Origin: Hortaea werneckii
Lineage: Eukaryota > Ascomycota > Dothideomycetes > Mycosphaerellales > Teratosphaeriaceae
Assembly: GCA_037044905.1 (NCBI GenBank)
Contig: JBAOKB010000158.1
Location: forward strand, 1 to 64,000
Direction: 5' to 3'
DNA: 64,000 bases
Made by a program: the position numbers and the translations under genes. Shown here in pieces: positions 1 to 10,995 of this stretch. Under the pieces are notes generated by a model. That model was given only the letters and a program-made list of their open reading frames with translations. It was not told the origin of the DNA and searched no databases. The stretch's first letter is position 1. Each line of letters opens with the position of its first letter.

Positions 1-2830
1 TGACTGCAGCCGCTCTCAACGCCCTCCGACCCTGAGCTTCAGCTGACGAAAGGACTCCGCCGGCTCGCGGCGTCTTCCAGCTCTCCTCACCGAGTTCTCC
101 TCCCCGACCTCACCGAGACCGTCGGCGACTTACTCGCTTCGGTCGACTTCATCGGCAAAGACCAGTTCGGCAAGATCTACCTTGCTTCTCACAAGCTCAC
201 CAATGGCTCCAAGGTGGTCCTCGTCGGCGAAGAAGACGATGCCCCAATCTGCCTACGAGATTCACCACCACCGGCGATTCTTCCGCCCATATCGCACGAC
301 TGTACGAGGTCATCGTCACTCAAAGCCCTGGTGTGGCTAGTGCTGGAATACTGCCCTCGGGATGTGGCTTGTAACCATCTGCTGGAGAATAGGCACATTG
401 AAGCCGGCAAGGTCCAGAAGATATTCACCCGGCTGGTCGGTGCTGTGAGCTATGTGCATGCGAAGAGCTGCGTACACCGCGATTTGAAAACTGGAGAACA
501 TACTGCTGGATAAGCACGAGAATGTGAAATTGGTAGACTTTGGGTTCACAAGGGAGTATTCGGGCGGCACCAGCTATTTGCAGACATGGTGCGGAACGGT
601 ATGCTATTCCGCGCCGGAGATGCTCAAGGGCGAGAAGTATGCTGGTGAGCGGGTGGACGTATGGAGTTTGGGCATCATTCTGTACGCTTTGCTCTGTGGA
701 GAGCTCCCATTCGACGAGGATGAAGAGATGGAGCCAAGAACAAGATTCTGAGGAGGAGCCGAAATATCCAGACTATCTACCCGAAGGCGCAGTGGACTTG
801 ATCAAAAAGCTACTGTCCAAGCGACCGCTCCTTCGACCAAGCCTTAGCGACATACTGAAAGATCCATGGCTCTCAGAGCATGCTCCGCAGCAGCAGGAGA
901 TTCTCAAGCTTCAGCAGCCTCCAGCTTTCAGTACGCAGGTAGAGAAGGACACACTACAGCGAATGAAGGCGGCAGGCGTGGATATCGATATGGTTATCGA
1001 GCATGTCCTGTCTCAACGCTGCGACTCCTTGGCTGGATGGTGGGCGCTCCTCATAGAGAAAGAACAGCGAAAGGAAAAAAGGCGAGAGCGAAAGCGCAAG
1101 GAACGCGAAGCTGAGGCTAAGAGCATTCGAAGGTTGAGCGCGGCTAGTGGTAGATTGCTCGCTCAGAGTGCGCTGGGAGAGATCCACGAGGGTGAAGAGG
1201 GCAGCATGTCAGGCTCACCACGGTCTAGAGGGAGACGTATGGCGAGAGCAAACGGAAACTTGACTGTGCAGCCGCCAGATTTGCCCCGTGTCAGCGAAAC
1301 CAAGTCACCGACACCAGACAGCGAGAATCCGCCCAAGATACAGAAAAATAAATCTCGAGAGGAGCTCAGCCGATCACGCAGCCGGCCACCGCCACCGCCG
1401 AAAGACTACAGTGCGCCCGTGATCCGAAGACCAAGAGGTCCATCAAGAGGAAACAGTGGAAGTATGCTGAGGTACTCCACGGTCAATCCGGACCTTCTCA
1501 GCCCAACCTATATGTCCCACCACCACAGCGTACCAAACAGCGAAGACTTACCAACGACCTCTCAAGAACCAATTCGCCTGGGTGAAGCATTGGTTTGAAG
1601 AGAAGGTGCTAACGCACGAAGTCTCCCACCGGCGACGGTGCAACAAGACAAGGAAGTCTCCCGCAACTAAGAGGCTAACGGCGGACCCCATCCCGTCGAC
1701 ACGGATCCACGTGAGAACCTACAACGTACCTCTACCGGACCTTTACCGCAACACCGTAAATCCGTGGTGGGTACAGACCTAAGCTGCAGGCAAGCCGGAC
1801 ATTGCCTGGAAGGCCAAGAATCAACACCACTTCCTCCACGGGCTCCGTTCCTTCGTCTGTGAGAGCTAAGCGCACCAGTCTCTCGCCCGGCACCCTAACA
1901 CCTCATTCCTCCTGCCCGTCGCTCCTCCGGCCTCCGAGGCCGCAAATCCACCAGCAGCTCCGTCAGCAGCATCCGATCCACCTTCAAAGGCGGACACCAA
2001 CACACCCACTCGAAGGCTAGTAGCACTTCGTCCCCGCCTCGGTCGCATCCCCCTCCGGCCTCTCCTCCGCCTCCGGCTCCCGTCTCGCTCGCTCCCCTCA
2101 CAGCTCCGTCAAAATCCTCCCCGCTACGCCGACAGGCGCCGGCGCCTTACCCGCCGGGATCAGAGTCTCCCGTCGTCCTCCCCCGGGATCCCTCGGCTCT
2201 TTACCGGCATTCTCAGAGGCTCGCGGTGCTTTTGGTGGGATGGGCCCGGGCTCCCCTAGCCTTCCCGTCTTCGCGAGAAAGAAACGTACTGTCTTCAAGG
2301 GTCCGATGTTGGGGAATGGGTCGCCGTGGGATCGGTCTGCAGCGCCTTAGGAGGTGCGAGGGATACCGGCTCCGGCTCAGCTTCTGTCCAGGGTCGTCGC
2401 AGCGGCGAAATGATCACGACGGGGATCACGAGGAAGATGAGGAGGCGGCTGAAGCTGTTGCCGCCGACGTCGCCGTCATGGAAGAAGAATCCGCTGAGGA
2501 TCTGGAGGTGGAGGAGGTGGACCAGTTCGGCCCCGAACTCGATTCGATCGTCCATCGTCCTCGTGGCGGGGATGGTGAGACGGGCGGTGCTGCTGCTGCT
2601 GCCGTCGCTGCCGTCGAGGGTGCGGCTCTTCGTACATCGCTTTCGCCCCTCCCGCACGGCGAGAACGATCCCTTGGGTACGCCTGGCACGCCTGCTACGC
2701 ATACCCAGGAGGGCATCGGCGGCGTGCCGTTGACAGTCAGCACTGAGCAGATGGAGGAGCGGGCTCGCTTAGGAGAAGAGGTAGAGGCGCTGCTTCTAGT
2801 CTTTCCAGGCGGCTGGTGGGATAAGCGGGT
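1..2830 (+). pseudogene. Kin4/Ppk1-like Ser/Thr protein kinase, broken by many frameshifts, 5' end outside window
   Basis: Kinase motifs occur in the correct order but in alternating frames. They are: a glycine-loop relic FIGKDQFGKIYLA (about 150-185, second loop Gly replaced by Asp); HKLTNGSKVVL (about 190-222); EIHHHRRFFRP (about 260-288); HIARLYEVIVTQ (288-325); LVWLVLEYCP (331-360); HRDLK (475-489); KLVDFGFT (528-551); TWCGTVCYSAPEML; and DVWSLGIILYALLCGELPF. A basic and Ser-rich tail continues through KHWF (about 1585), SSVSSIRSTFKGGHQH (about 1955-2005) and FARKKRTVFKG (about 2273-2305). Frame changes are visible near 220, 288, 325, 487-490 (an extra A in AAAA just after HRDLK), 730-750 and 1570, with more in the tail. 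The beta-3 lysine expected after VVL is not readable. The family is Kin4-like mitotic-exit/spindle-checkpoint kinases (family knowledge). It is either a decaying gene or a badly sequenced one. The number of changes, plus altered catalytic positions, favours real decay. The right boundary is approximate. Confidence 0.75.
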
Positions 2831-3457
2831 CCTTTTCCCCCTCTTTGTCTTCTTGTCTGAACGTAGAGCGCGTGGACAAGCGCGGCATGTAGATGATTGT
2901 TCTCTTTTAATCCTGTCTTCCTTGTGGGGGAGGATGTACTCTATTTTTTCTTCGAAAGCGCTTTTTCCCTCTCTTCCTTCTTTCTTTAGGCATAAAGAAG
3001 GTCGTGCCACCGTTCAAGCTACATGCGAAGGAAAGCAAGAAGTCTTATCTCTGAGTGCTTTAAGAGCCGTTCGTCCTTCCCCTACACCGGTAGTTTCTTT
3101 TGCGTCGAATTCATTCCATTCGCTCCATGACAATGCAGCGCAAACGTTACCGTGCCGCCGCACACATGTACCCGAGAGTTACGGCAATTCAGTACTGTCG
3201 GCTTTTGCACGCACATTCGGATCGCGCAGTTCGTCATCCTATCCTGTCACTTCTCAAACAAACTACATCGAAACACGGTGAGCAAGCGATCACGATCACC
3301 GATAGAGACGTATCAAGCAACCGATTGGTATTTGAAGGTTTCAATTCTGTGGGTTCTCATTCATGTCATATCGTCCGTAGCGAGGATACCTATCAAAGAA
3401 ACTCACTCGCTCTTTTCCTCAAGCGGCAAATGCCAGCAGGTCCTCCGCACCTGTACC
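2831..3457. other. Intergenic, nothing recognised
   Basis: About 630 bases between the kinase relic and the small stress protein. Only short overlapping open frames occur on the plus strand, with no recognisable domain. A T/C-rich stretch near 2940-2990 could be the 3' region of the kinase locus. Confidence 0.5.
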
Positions 3458-3856
3458 TTATTTATCCTCAATCGGCATCTTACTGCCCGTGGCATCCTGG
3501 TACTGTCCGCGAATGTAATCACTGATCGCCTCGTCCTTGGCCTGCTCCACGGCCGACTCGTTGTTCTGGGTCCCTGGCCCATGCCGTATTGCTGGAAGGC
3601 GTCGATGCCTGTATATTAAGTTAGCACCAGGATCCTTAGATAGATGGGGATTGCCTCGGGAAGGTTTATTGGGGGAAGGGATGGGATGTTTACCCTTGTC
3701 CAGAGCATCCTCGTCCTTCTCGCTCGCTTTGCCGCCGCCGGCCATGGTGTTGATCTTGTCCATGAAGCCGCCGCCGCTCTCGTTGCTCTCGCCTTCTTTC
3801 TTCTGCTCTTCGGAGCCGCCGCCGCCGCCGCCGATTGCGTTCTTGACGAAGTCCAT
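3458..3856 (-). CDS. Small DDR48-like stress-response protein, one intron, one-base frameshift
   Basis: Starts MDFVKNAIGGG at 3856; exon 1 is 3856-3694. The intron is 3693-3609 (gtaaac...cag, 85 nt, branch site gctaac), and exon 2 runs 3608-3458. The product is about 104 residues: a Gly/Glu/Lys-rich hydrophilic N-terminus, a GGGFMDKINTMAGGG block, EDALDKG at the splice, then GQGP and QNNESAVEQAKDE leading to a C-terminus ending PIEDK. This layout matches the short hydrophilic fungal proteins usually named DNA-damage-responsive protein 48-like, whose molecular role is poorly defined. After splicing, GQGP and QNNESA lie in different frames. Adding one C to the run at 3568-3570 (read as CCC on this strand) restores the reading, so I infer a one-base deletion there. 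In-frame TTG and upstream residues are not needed; the ATG at 3856 fits the family start. Confidence 0.75.
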   Translation of the reverse strand: MDFVKNAIGGGGGGSEEQKKEGESNESGGGFMDKINTMAGGGKASEKDEDALDKGKHPIPSPNKPSRGNPHLSKDPGANLIYRHRRLPAIRHGPGTQNNESAVEQAKDEAISDYIRGQYQDATGSKMPIEDK

Positions 3857-4490
3857 GTTTGCTTTGTTTGGAGAAGGTTTCGGTTTCAAGTTTGTATTTG
3901 TTGGGGTTGATGTGTCTCTTGGGGAAGGATTGGAAAGAATGTACTGAAGCGAGAGAGAGGGAGAGACCAATCTACTTATCTGAAGATCCAAGGTCGGTCT
4001 TACTGAAGCTATGAGGTCGATCGTGGTGAAGCTATGTAGAGAGACCTTGGCAATGACGTAGATCTACACGTCTGAACCTGTTGTAGACGCCTCCGATGCG
4101 GGCAGCAGTTTCATCAGATGTAAACGCTGATGAGGTAGCAGCCAAACAGGTTGGACTGGAGCTGTAGCACTGAAACCGGGAACTTGGATGCGCATTGGAC
4201 AAGATCTAGACTTTCCCGTCGGTGACGCCGTTTACAGTAAAGCTGTACTGTACTGCAGTTATCAGCTGCCTGACTTCCCCCCCTTTGCCAAGCCTCCCTC
4301 CAGGGCCGCTTAAACAGCACACCCCTTCTCCGAAGACCCTGGTTGCTCCACGTAACGACCCCACACCGTCAGGTAGGAGGTACCTTGCGGCAGCTCCCCA
4401 GCAAAATACCTGTCCTTTTGGAGGTTTACACGGTGCTACAACTACTTCGTCTACACGGTGTAGTGTAGGAAGAACGAACACGCCGGCAAC
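3857..4490. promoter_or_regulatory. Divergent intergenic region between DDR48-like and cyclophilin genes
   Basis: About 630 bases serving as upstream region for both flanking genes. No clear TATA box or known operator is recognised. Pyrimidine-rich stretches near 4275-4335 lie on the cyclophilin side. Confidence 0.45.
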
Positions 4491-5780
4491 ATGATCGGCC
4501 TCCAACGCCTCCTCACCAGCGCCCTGCTGATTCTGACCTTCGTCTTCGTCTTCTTCGCCCAGAGCTCCGAAGCCCAGAAGGGTCCCAAGATCACCCACAA
4601 GGTCTACTTCGACATCACCCACGGCGATGAAGAGCTCGGCCGCGTCGTGCTAGGTCTCTACGGCAAGACCGTGCCCAAGGTCAGCGATCCCTAGACGCAT
4701 TGCCGTCAATCCTTCGCGTCTCCGGTAGCCCCAGTAATGCTGACTTTCAGGTGGAACTTGTAGACGACCGAGAACTTCCGCGCTCTGGCAACGGGCGAGA
4801 AGGGCTTCGGCTACGAGGGCTCCGCCTTCCACCGTGTGATCAAGGACTTCATGATCCAGGGCGGCGACTTCACCAGCGGCGACGGCCGTGGCGGCAAGAG
4901 CATCTACGGCGCCAAGTTCCCGGATGAGAACTTCAAGCTGAAGCACACCAAGAAGGGCCTGCTGAGTACGTCTCCCTACCCTCCCTCCGCTCCCTTCCAG
5001 ACTATTCTCTGCCACACGCCCACGTAAAAGGAAAATGAAAGCATATCTGACACGGTCCTCCCTTCTATAACAGGCATGGCCAACGCCGGCAAAGACACCA
5101 ACGGCTCCCAATTCTTCATCACGACCGCCATCACCTCCTGGCTCGACGGCCGCCACGTCGTCTTCGGCGAAGTCCTCGAAGGGTACGACATCGTGGACAA
5201 GATCCAGAACGTCCCCAAGAACGCCGACGACAAGCCCAAGGACCCCGTCAAGATCGCCAAGAGCGGCGAGCTTGAGGTCCCCGAAGAAGGTACTAGGGCG
5301 GAGTTGTAGTTGAACGCGAACGAAAACCCAGTATGTACGTTGCTCTTGCGTTTGGAGACTTGTCAGGTCTCCCCCGCATGGTATGTACTGGTGAGAGAAG
5401 TAGACGAAGACTGATTCTTTTTCATCGCTTTGCTAGGCTACCCCGGTCACGCTGAACCCGCTTACCCGTTGAGCGAGGAGGAAACCTTCACCGGCTCATC
5501 GTCTGAAATGGCTGCTGCACCGGCGGGCGGTGCTTCAGTGCCAGAGATCAAGGACAACGTAGGCGAGACATCCAAGTCGCCTCTCCACAGCCATGCGGAC
5601 GAGGTGGAGGCCGAACTTGGACAGGGCTCGGCTGGCTTAAGTCCCCTCATGAAACTGGGTCTGGCTGGTCTTATCCTCGCCGCGTGCTATGTCTGGGTCC
5701 GCGTCTATAGCTCTGGTGGTAGTTCGACTGCTGCTGCTGGTGCGGGGAGGCATGGGGCGTATGAGAAGAGCCCGGCTTAG
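4491..5780 (+). CDS. ER peptidyl-prolyl cis-trans isomerase (cyclophilin B type), with alternative C-terminal exon
   Basis: Exons are 4491-4679, 4764-4965 and 5074-5309, with introns 4680-4763 and 4966-5073. The N-terminus MIGLQRLLTSALLILTF is a signal peptide ending near SEAQ. A complete cyclophilin domain follows (KVYFDITHGDEELGR, FHRVIKDFMIQGGDF, GSQFFIT, WLDGRHVVFGEV). It catalyses proline isomerisation on secretory proteins in the ER lumen. Unspliced at the last site, the protein ends in RAEL at 5309, a plausible weak HDEL-like retention tail. A further exon at 5437-5780 is open in the correct phase. Splicing 5290-5436 (147 nt, ends in ttgctag) replaces the RAEL end with about 114 residues containing a hydrophobic segment KLGLAGLILAACYVWV. 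This gives a possible membrane-anchored isoform. The 5290 donor (gtacta) is not a strong consensus, so isoform usage is uncertain; the core gene is secure. Confidence 0.9.
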
Positions 5781-6128
5781 ATGATATAAAAAGAAAAAAA
5801 AAATGAGAAAAAGATCTTGTTTGGACTGCGTGTGTGTGTTGTTGTCTCTCTCTCTGTTCGATACTTTTCTCTGACTGCTCTCTTCGCTTTTCCCCCTTGA
5901 TAATAACTCAGATATACCCGGCTTTTTGTAAACGGGAGATGGATGTCTCCGTCTTTTTCTCCTTCCTTCCCTCTGCCGGGTTAAGATCGCAAGGTTTTAA
6001 ATCATCAGATGAAGCAGAAGTTTAGAAAGGGTATCTCGTGTACTGGTGTGTGCGTAGGCGTCTTTTGTCGGCCGCCGCCGCCGCCTCCCCCCCCCCCTCC
6101 ACCCCCAACTAGTTGTGTGGCATGCCCC
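5781..6128. other. Convergent 3' intergenic region with GCC/poly-C tract
   Basis: Downstream of both the cyclophilin gene (+) and IES1 (-). It contains an A-rich stretch at 5790-5812, a GT/CT microsatellite near 5830-5855, and a (GCC)n run leading into 11 C's at 6087-6097. No gene seen. Confidence 0.6.
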
Positions 6129-8791
6129 CTAATCATCCCCCATTTCCTCGTCCTCGTCCTCGTCCCCGTCCTCCTCACCGCTCTCATCCGCGTCCACTTC
6201 GCCCAGCAACTCGCGATCTTCCTCGTCCAGCTCGCCTCCGCCCTCCCCTCCTCCTCCGTCTTCATCATCTTCTTCTTCCCGCTCAGCAGCTACACCCCTT
6301 CCTCTCCCCGCCGCTCTCTCCTGGCCCGGTGTCCCGGATCCCATACGGTTGTCTCGAAGACTTTTGCCCCCTGTCCCGCTGCTACGCTGTCTAGACAGAC
6401 TACTTCGTCCGTTCGCAGGCGGGATATCCATATACGGCCGCGCCGCGACCGTGATACTACGCCGATTCGTTGACGTCGGCGGCGGCGGTCGCATCGAGTC
6501 CTCCTCCTGCTGTTGTTGCTGGAGCTGTTGCCGACGCCGGATCATCGCGTGGCCCGGCGTCCCGGATTCCTCCCAGCGCTCGAGCCGGCGCGATGCGCGC
6601 CGGAAGGAGCGCGCGAGACTGCGGGCTTCTTCGCCGACATCGCTCGCTTCGCCGTTGACGCGGCCCATGCCTGCCATGAAGACGCGGGGGCGACGGGCTA
6701 GATCCATGTCTTCGAGGTGGTGGTGCTCGATGTTGTTCTCCTTCCCGCCCTTGTGCTCGTCCTTTTCGTTCTTGTCTTTGCCCCCTGCTCCGCCGCGTCG
6801 CACCCGCACCGATTCCTCTTCCGAGTCGTAGTCGGCGGGGAGGCGCTTGATGCGCTTCCAGGCGCGTAGCATGGCGCCCTCGCCTTCGCGTTTGCTCCGC
6901 GCTCGCACGTGGACCTTGCTGATGCGCTTGTCGAGGGTGTAGTCGATCTGCTGTTTGCGGTAGTTGACTACGGCGGATTGGTGCTGCGTCATGCCGCGAC
7001 TGCGCTTCTGCGCCTGATAGGATGGTGTCGGGACATGGTCCGGGTTGAGTCGTGTCTGGAAGGTGATGTTGGCGCCGTGCGGCGGGGAGAATGGATTAAG
7101 ACCGCCACCCTGTTGGCCGAGCGCACTTGACCCTGGCGTCGCAGGCTGGGTTTGCGAGGGCCCTGAGTCCTGTATCGAGAAGCTTCCTTGGCTGTTGTTG
7201 GGAAGCAGCGGTACATGATGATTACTATCCCCACCTCTGGCAGCAATTGGTACAGCATCTGGCTTTGGTTTGTTACGGCGCCAGTTGCCACGACCGGGAC
7301 CTTTCTTCACGGGCGCTGGTGCTGGAGCTGCAGGCTGTGATGGCGAAGCGTCTGTCATCGATTCGTCGTTGTTCAGCAATCTGTTGATTTGCATGTTGCC
7401 GCCAGCTTTGCCGGAAGCATTCACGGCTTGGAAGCCACGGTTCTCAGCGGGCGAGGGCGAACGTGTGTAATCGCTTCCTGCCTCAAGGTGGAGACCAGAC
7501 GGTTTGCCGCTTACAGAATCTGGGGCGGTCAGTTACGGTCGGCGTGTCTTGGTGGGTTCAGCTTACCTTTTTGCCACCCAATCTCGCTCGCTTCGTCCTC
7601 AGAAGCATTCGGACCACTCTTGTCGAGTCCTTTTTCTTTCCTCGCACGTTTCAATGCAGTCATAGCCGGGCTAGGCTCACTGGCGAGGATAGCGATGCGT
7701 TCTTTTCGCTTCACCTCGCCGAACGTCTTCTCGTCTTCCGTGTCGAGATTCTCCAGTGCCGCTTGTTCTTCGGTCAAGCTCTCTAATGGCGGGACTTTGA
7801 CAGGTAATGCGCCAGGGCCTTCTTCGCCCTCTCCATATTGTCCCTGCCCAAATGGATTCCGCTGTGAGTCTTCATAACTAAAATCGCTTTCCAAGTACCA
7901 CCAGATCAGCCAGAGAAATGCGCGCGCTCGGCTGCTGCTGCTCAGGCTGCTACGCATCACCAGGTCAAAGAAATCTCGCGGCGCGCTGAAGTGCAATTCG
8001 CTAATCTTTGGCGCATACTGGCTCATGACGAATATCAAGTTGACAGGGTTGGTGCGTGGAATGCTTGCGTTCTTGATCTCGTCCATAGTGCTCGGCTGCG
8101 GCTCATCTTCCGTCGCGCCTTTCAATATTGACTTCAGTCTCGGAGCGTCCTGCAGCTGCTTGTATGCATTTGGATCCTGATGTGCTTGTAGTGCTGGTAT
8201 TGAATGGTAGGTCCGCAACTGGGCGCGCATTTCAGGGAAGAAGTTCAGAGTGGTGTTCATCCGTCCAACATTGACCAACAGACACACCATGGCCATGGAT
8301 ACGGCACCATCTTGATCTTGTGTCAGCTTCTCCTTTAGAATCTTGCTGCACTTGCTGCTCTTGGCCATGGAGTCTATGTAGATATCTGTGAAAGTGTGGC
8401 CCTTCGTCCCGTCGCTGTGTTTGGTGAAACATCGTGTCTGGTCGTAGAAGACTAGTCGCAAAAAGTCATACTGGATGTCTTTGCGCCAGAGCGGGATGCC
8501 GTCTTCTTTCTTTAGGTGTTTGACCTTATTGCCAGAGTATACTGATGAGACGTTGCCGCTCGCGTTGCGTCGTGTCGATGTGGTCGTTGATGTGTGTCCA
8601 CCTTCGTCATCCTTGTCGTTGGTCTTATCGCCAGAGGGCGTTCCAACCGACTGCTCATCGGACTTTTCGTGTCGTAGTAAGCTGGGCGGTGGTGGCATGG
8701 TCGCAGCAGGCGTTTCTGGGGGTGCGCTTGGCGCCGAAGGTCTCGCGGACTCCTCTGGGTCGGCCGACAGGATGTGTTGTAATGAAGACAT
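6129..8791 (-). CDS. IES1: INO80 chromatin-remodelling complex subunit Ies1
   Basis: Exon 1 is 8791-7567 and exon 2 is 7519-6129; the intron at 7566-7520 is 47 nt (gtaagc...ccccag, branch actgac). The product is about 871 residues. The conserved region lies in exon 1: KHLKKEDGIPLWRKDIQYDF, a stretch through IYIDSMAKSSKCSKILKEK, MVCLLVNVGRMNTTLNFFPE, LRTYHSIPALQAHQDPNAYK, PRTNPVNLIFVMSQYAPK and RARAFLWLIWWYLESDF. These are hallmarks of fungal Ies1, a subunit of the INO80 nucleosome remodeller in the nucleus. After the intron comes DSVSGKPSGLHLEAGSDYTR, which is also typical. The distal C-terminus is disordered, with Gln, Gly and Glu/Asp runs ending in an acidic tail. Joining at 7520 gives the right phase, whereas the nearer AG at 7513-7514 leads to a stop. 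Confidence 0.93.
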
Positions 8792-9601
8792 GATTGCGGC
8801 AGTTTTCGCTTATCGCTAGGTAGACACTGTCGATCGGTCGACTGTTTGCGCAGTACCAGGTGGTCGGTCGATCGATCGATGTGTGGCCGCCCGACAGATG
8901 CAGTGGTTACAGCCGGGTGTTGCGCGCGGATTCAGCTCACGGTCGTCCTTCCCTCGTTTCCATCGTCGCAATCGCGTTGTCTTCTCTCGCTTATGCGCGG
9001 CGAACCGCCAGTGTCGCTGCGGTCATGTACCGGTGGTTCTACACGGAGATTGCCAGGTGTTTTGTATCTCCGGCTCAGACTGGACGACACTCGCAAGAAA
9101 GGATAGCTGGAAGGGAAGAGAGTTGGGAAGGGGGCTGGAGGATAAGCGAAGGGTCGGTCGATATGAGAGAATTCCTAAGCCTACCGTTCCTGAGGTACGC
9201 GGGCTGGGTGGTGCGCATTGGCAGCGAGCAGCCCTCTCCCATCCGCATCCGCATCCGACAGAAGCGACGACTCCCGAGCTTTCGTGGCTGCGGATGCTTC
9301 CAGCCTGGAGTCGGGTTCCTATATACCTTGACGTCATTGCCCGCCGCGGCAGCGCAATCGGAAAATTCAATTCAAGTTCAAATCGCAGGATCCATTTAAT
9401 TGAGAGCGATAGCCAACACGCCTGACGCATCAATCACGTAAACGGTCCGCTTGAAGTTGTTGCCGCACATAGCGAGCAAGTGCTCGCGTAGAGTGACAGG
9501 ATCCATTGCGCCCCTGCAAGAGGAACAGGCTTGTATTCTAATATACCTCGATGTTGTCACATTCAACACCAATTATGCTACCAAGAAATCGAAAGCAAGA
9601 G
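8792..9601. promoter_or_regulatory. IES1 upstream region / SRPK-like downstream region
   Basis: About 810 bases between two minus-strand genes. It includes a GATC-type microsatellite at 8829-8881 and a CATCCG-type triplet/hexamer repeat near 9239-9258. Plus-strand open frames here have no recognisable domain. Confidence 0.5.
8829..8881. repeat. GATC/GGTC-rich simple repeat
   Basis: Repeated GATCG and GGTCG units, including the uninterrupted run TCGATCGATCGAT at the right end. It lies about 40-90 bases upstream of the IES1 start codon. Confidence 0.7.
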
Positions 9602-10995
9602 CTATTGGAGCCAGGTATGACCAAGCGATTGCGAAGCTGACCATCGCTGTCGAGGATCCCATTGCCAGGCACACCGTAAGAAGTCGAGAATCTCCGGGTC
9701 TGAGGTCCCTTCTTCGATCCGATCTTCTAGTTTGACTGCGTCTATGGTCTCATAAGTCCATTTTCCTTCCAAAGGTCAGCTGAAGTTACAACAGAAGTTG
9801 AGCAGCACTCACCATTGCTATCGAAGAAGGCCTGAGAATGTGCACAAGCATCGAGGAAATCCCTCGGAGGAGCACCAATGTACTTGATCATTGACTCGAT
9901 CGATCCATTTTCGTCGGTACTGCCGAAAATCTGCTCGGCAAAGAGCAGTTCCCAAATCTGCACATCGCATCAGCGTCTGCGGCCTAAGATTAGAAGTCTC
10001 CAGACCTACTAATACGCCAAAATTCCAAATGTCAATCTTATGGTCCCACGCAGCGCCCAGAATAACTTCTGGGGCACGATATGGCAGCGCTTGTACGGCA
10101 CCTTGGTAAAGTTCCTCGTCAAATACTGCTGAGCCGAAATCACAGAGGATCGGGTAGCCGAGCTCATCCTGCTTCATCTCGCGACTCGCAGTGACTAGTG
10201 TGTTATCTCCACCGATCTTCGAAATGCTCGGCGATAACCTCTCGGATGCGCAGAAGGTATCGAGATATGACTCTTGCTCGTCCGGAAGCGTGATCTGGAT
10301 GTTATCAAGCTTGATATCTGTTCCGAAACGTCAGTTTGATGCAGAATATCTGTCGAAGGGCACGGCTTACCAGTGTGCGTAACCCTATTTGTGTGGAGGA
10401 ATTCTAAAGCGTGCAAAAGATACGTTGCCACCAAGCGAACTCTGTGTGAGCCAAAAGGACGATTTGATGGTTGGTTTGTGAATTCGAGCAGATTCGGTCC
10501 CAGAGGCTCAAATACAAAGCCATTGTATGCCTGTCCTTTGCGATCGAATTCGAAGATGCGCTCTGGCTGGCGTACACAAATACTGCCGGCGTGATCTGAC
10601 TGTGTAGCAGCCTGTCTGATTCTTTCGAATGTCCTCTTCTCTCTGTGAGTAGCATCCGCCGCACCGACCTTGAGAACTTTGTACGTGCTTCTGTTTGAGT
10701 GAGCATGGTGGTATTGATCAGGCTATTGAGCTACATACGTGCGGTCTTTGCAGAGCCAGGTTGTTGACGTCCGCCCATATCCGAGCTTGACCATGGCGGT
10801 GTACGATTGATCGAGTATGCTCCCTGGCTCGATCGAACAATAATTTCTTGGACTATAGCTAGATAGTGATTCTTCATCGATGCACTCCATCTTGCAGGGC
10901 CTCGAGTGTACGGAACGCCGCGAGATTCTCGTGAAGACGAGATTTGCAAGTAGCGTGGAGCTCCTCATGGAGCTTTTGCTGGAAATATGGTGCAT
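9602..10995 (-). CDS. SRPK-like protein kinase with possible mitochondrial-type N-terminus
   Basis: Five exons join in phase: 10995-10739, 10690-10371, 10317-10010, 9957-9813 and 9765-9602, giving 397 residues. Introns are 47-53 nt with canonical GT...AG ends. Features of fungal SRPK-like kinases are present: ESLSSYSPRNY ahead of the domain, glycine loop KLGYGRTSTTWLCKD, lysine in YKVLKV, hinge GFVFEPLGPNLLEF, catalytic loop THTDIKLDN, CDFGSAVF, ALPYRAPEVILG, WDHKIDIWNFGVL, and a C-terminal DPRQRWSASQSLGHTW. The catalytic Asp, Lys and Asn and the DFG motif are intact, so it is probably active. Substrates cannot be inferred; true SRPKs phosphorylate SR splicing factors, but this expanded fungal subfamily is largely uncharacterised. 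The start at 10995 gives an Arg/Ser/Leu-rich leader resembling a mitochondrial presequence. An alternative start is Met36 (10890), just before the conserved region. Confidence 0.88.

Noticed and set aside
540..1598. A long plus-strand frame that could be called as a separate 352-residue gene
   Set aside because: Its first part is a shifted reading of the kinase catalytic domain and its second part is the true kinase tail, so it belongs to the broken kinase locus.
3152..3619. A 155-codon plus-strand frame overlapping the DDR48-like gene
   Set aside because: It overlaps the antisense of a recognised gene and shows no conserved motif.
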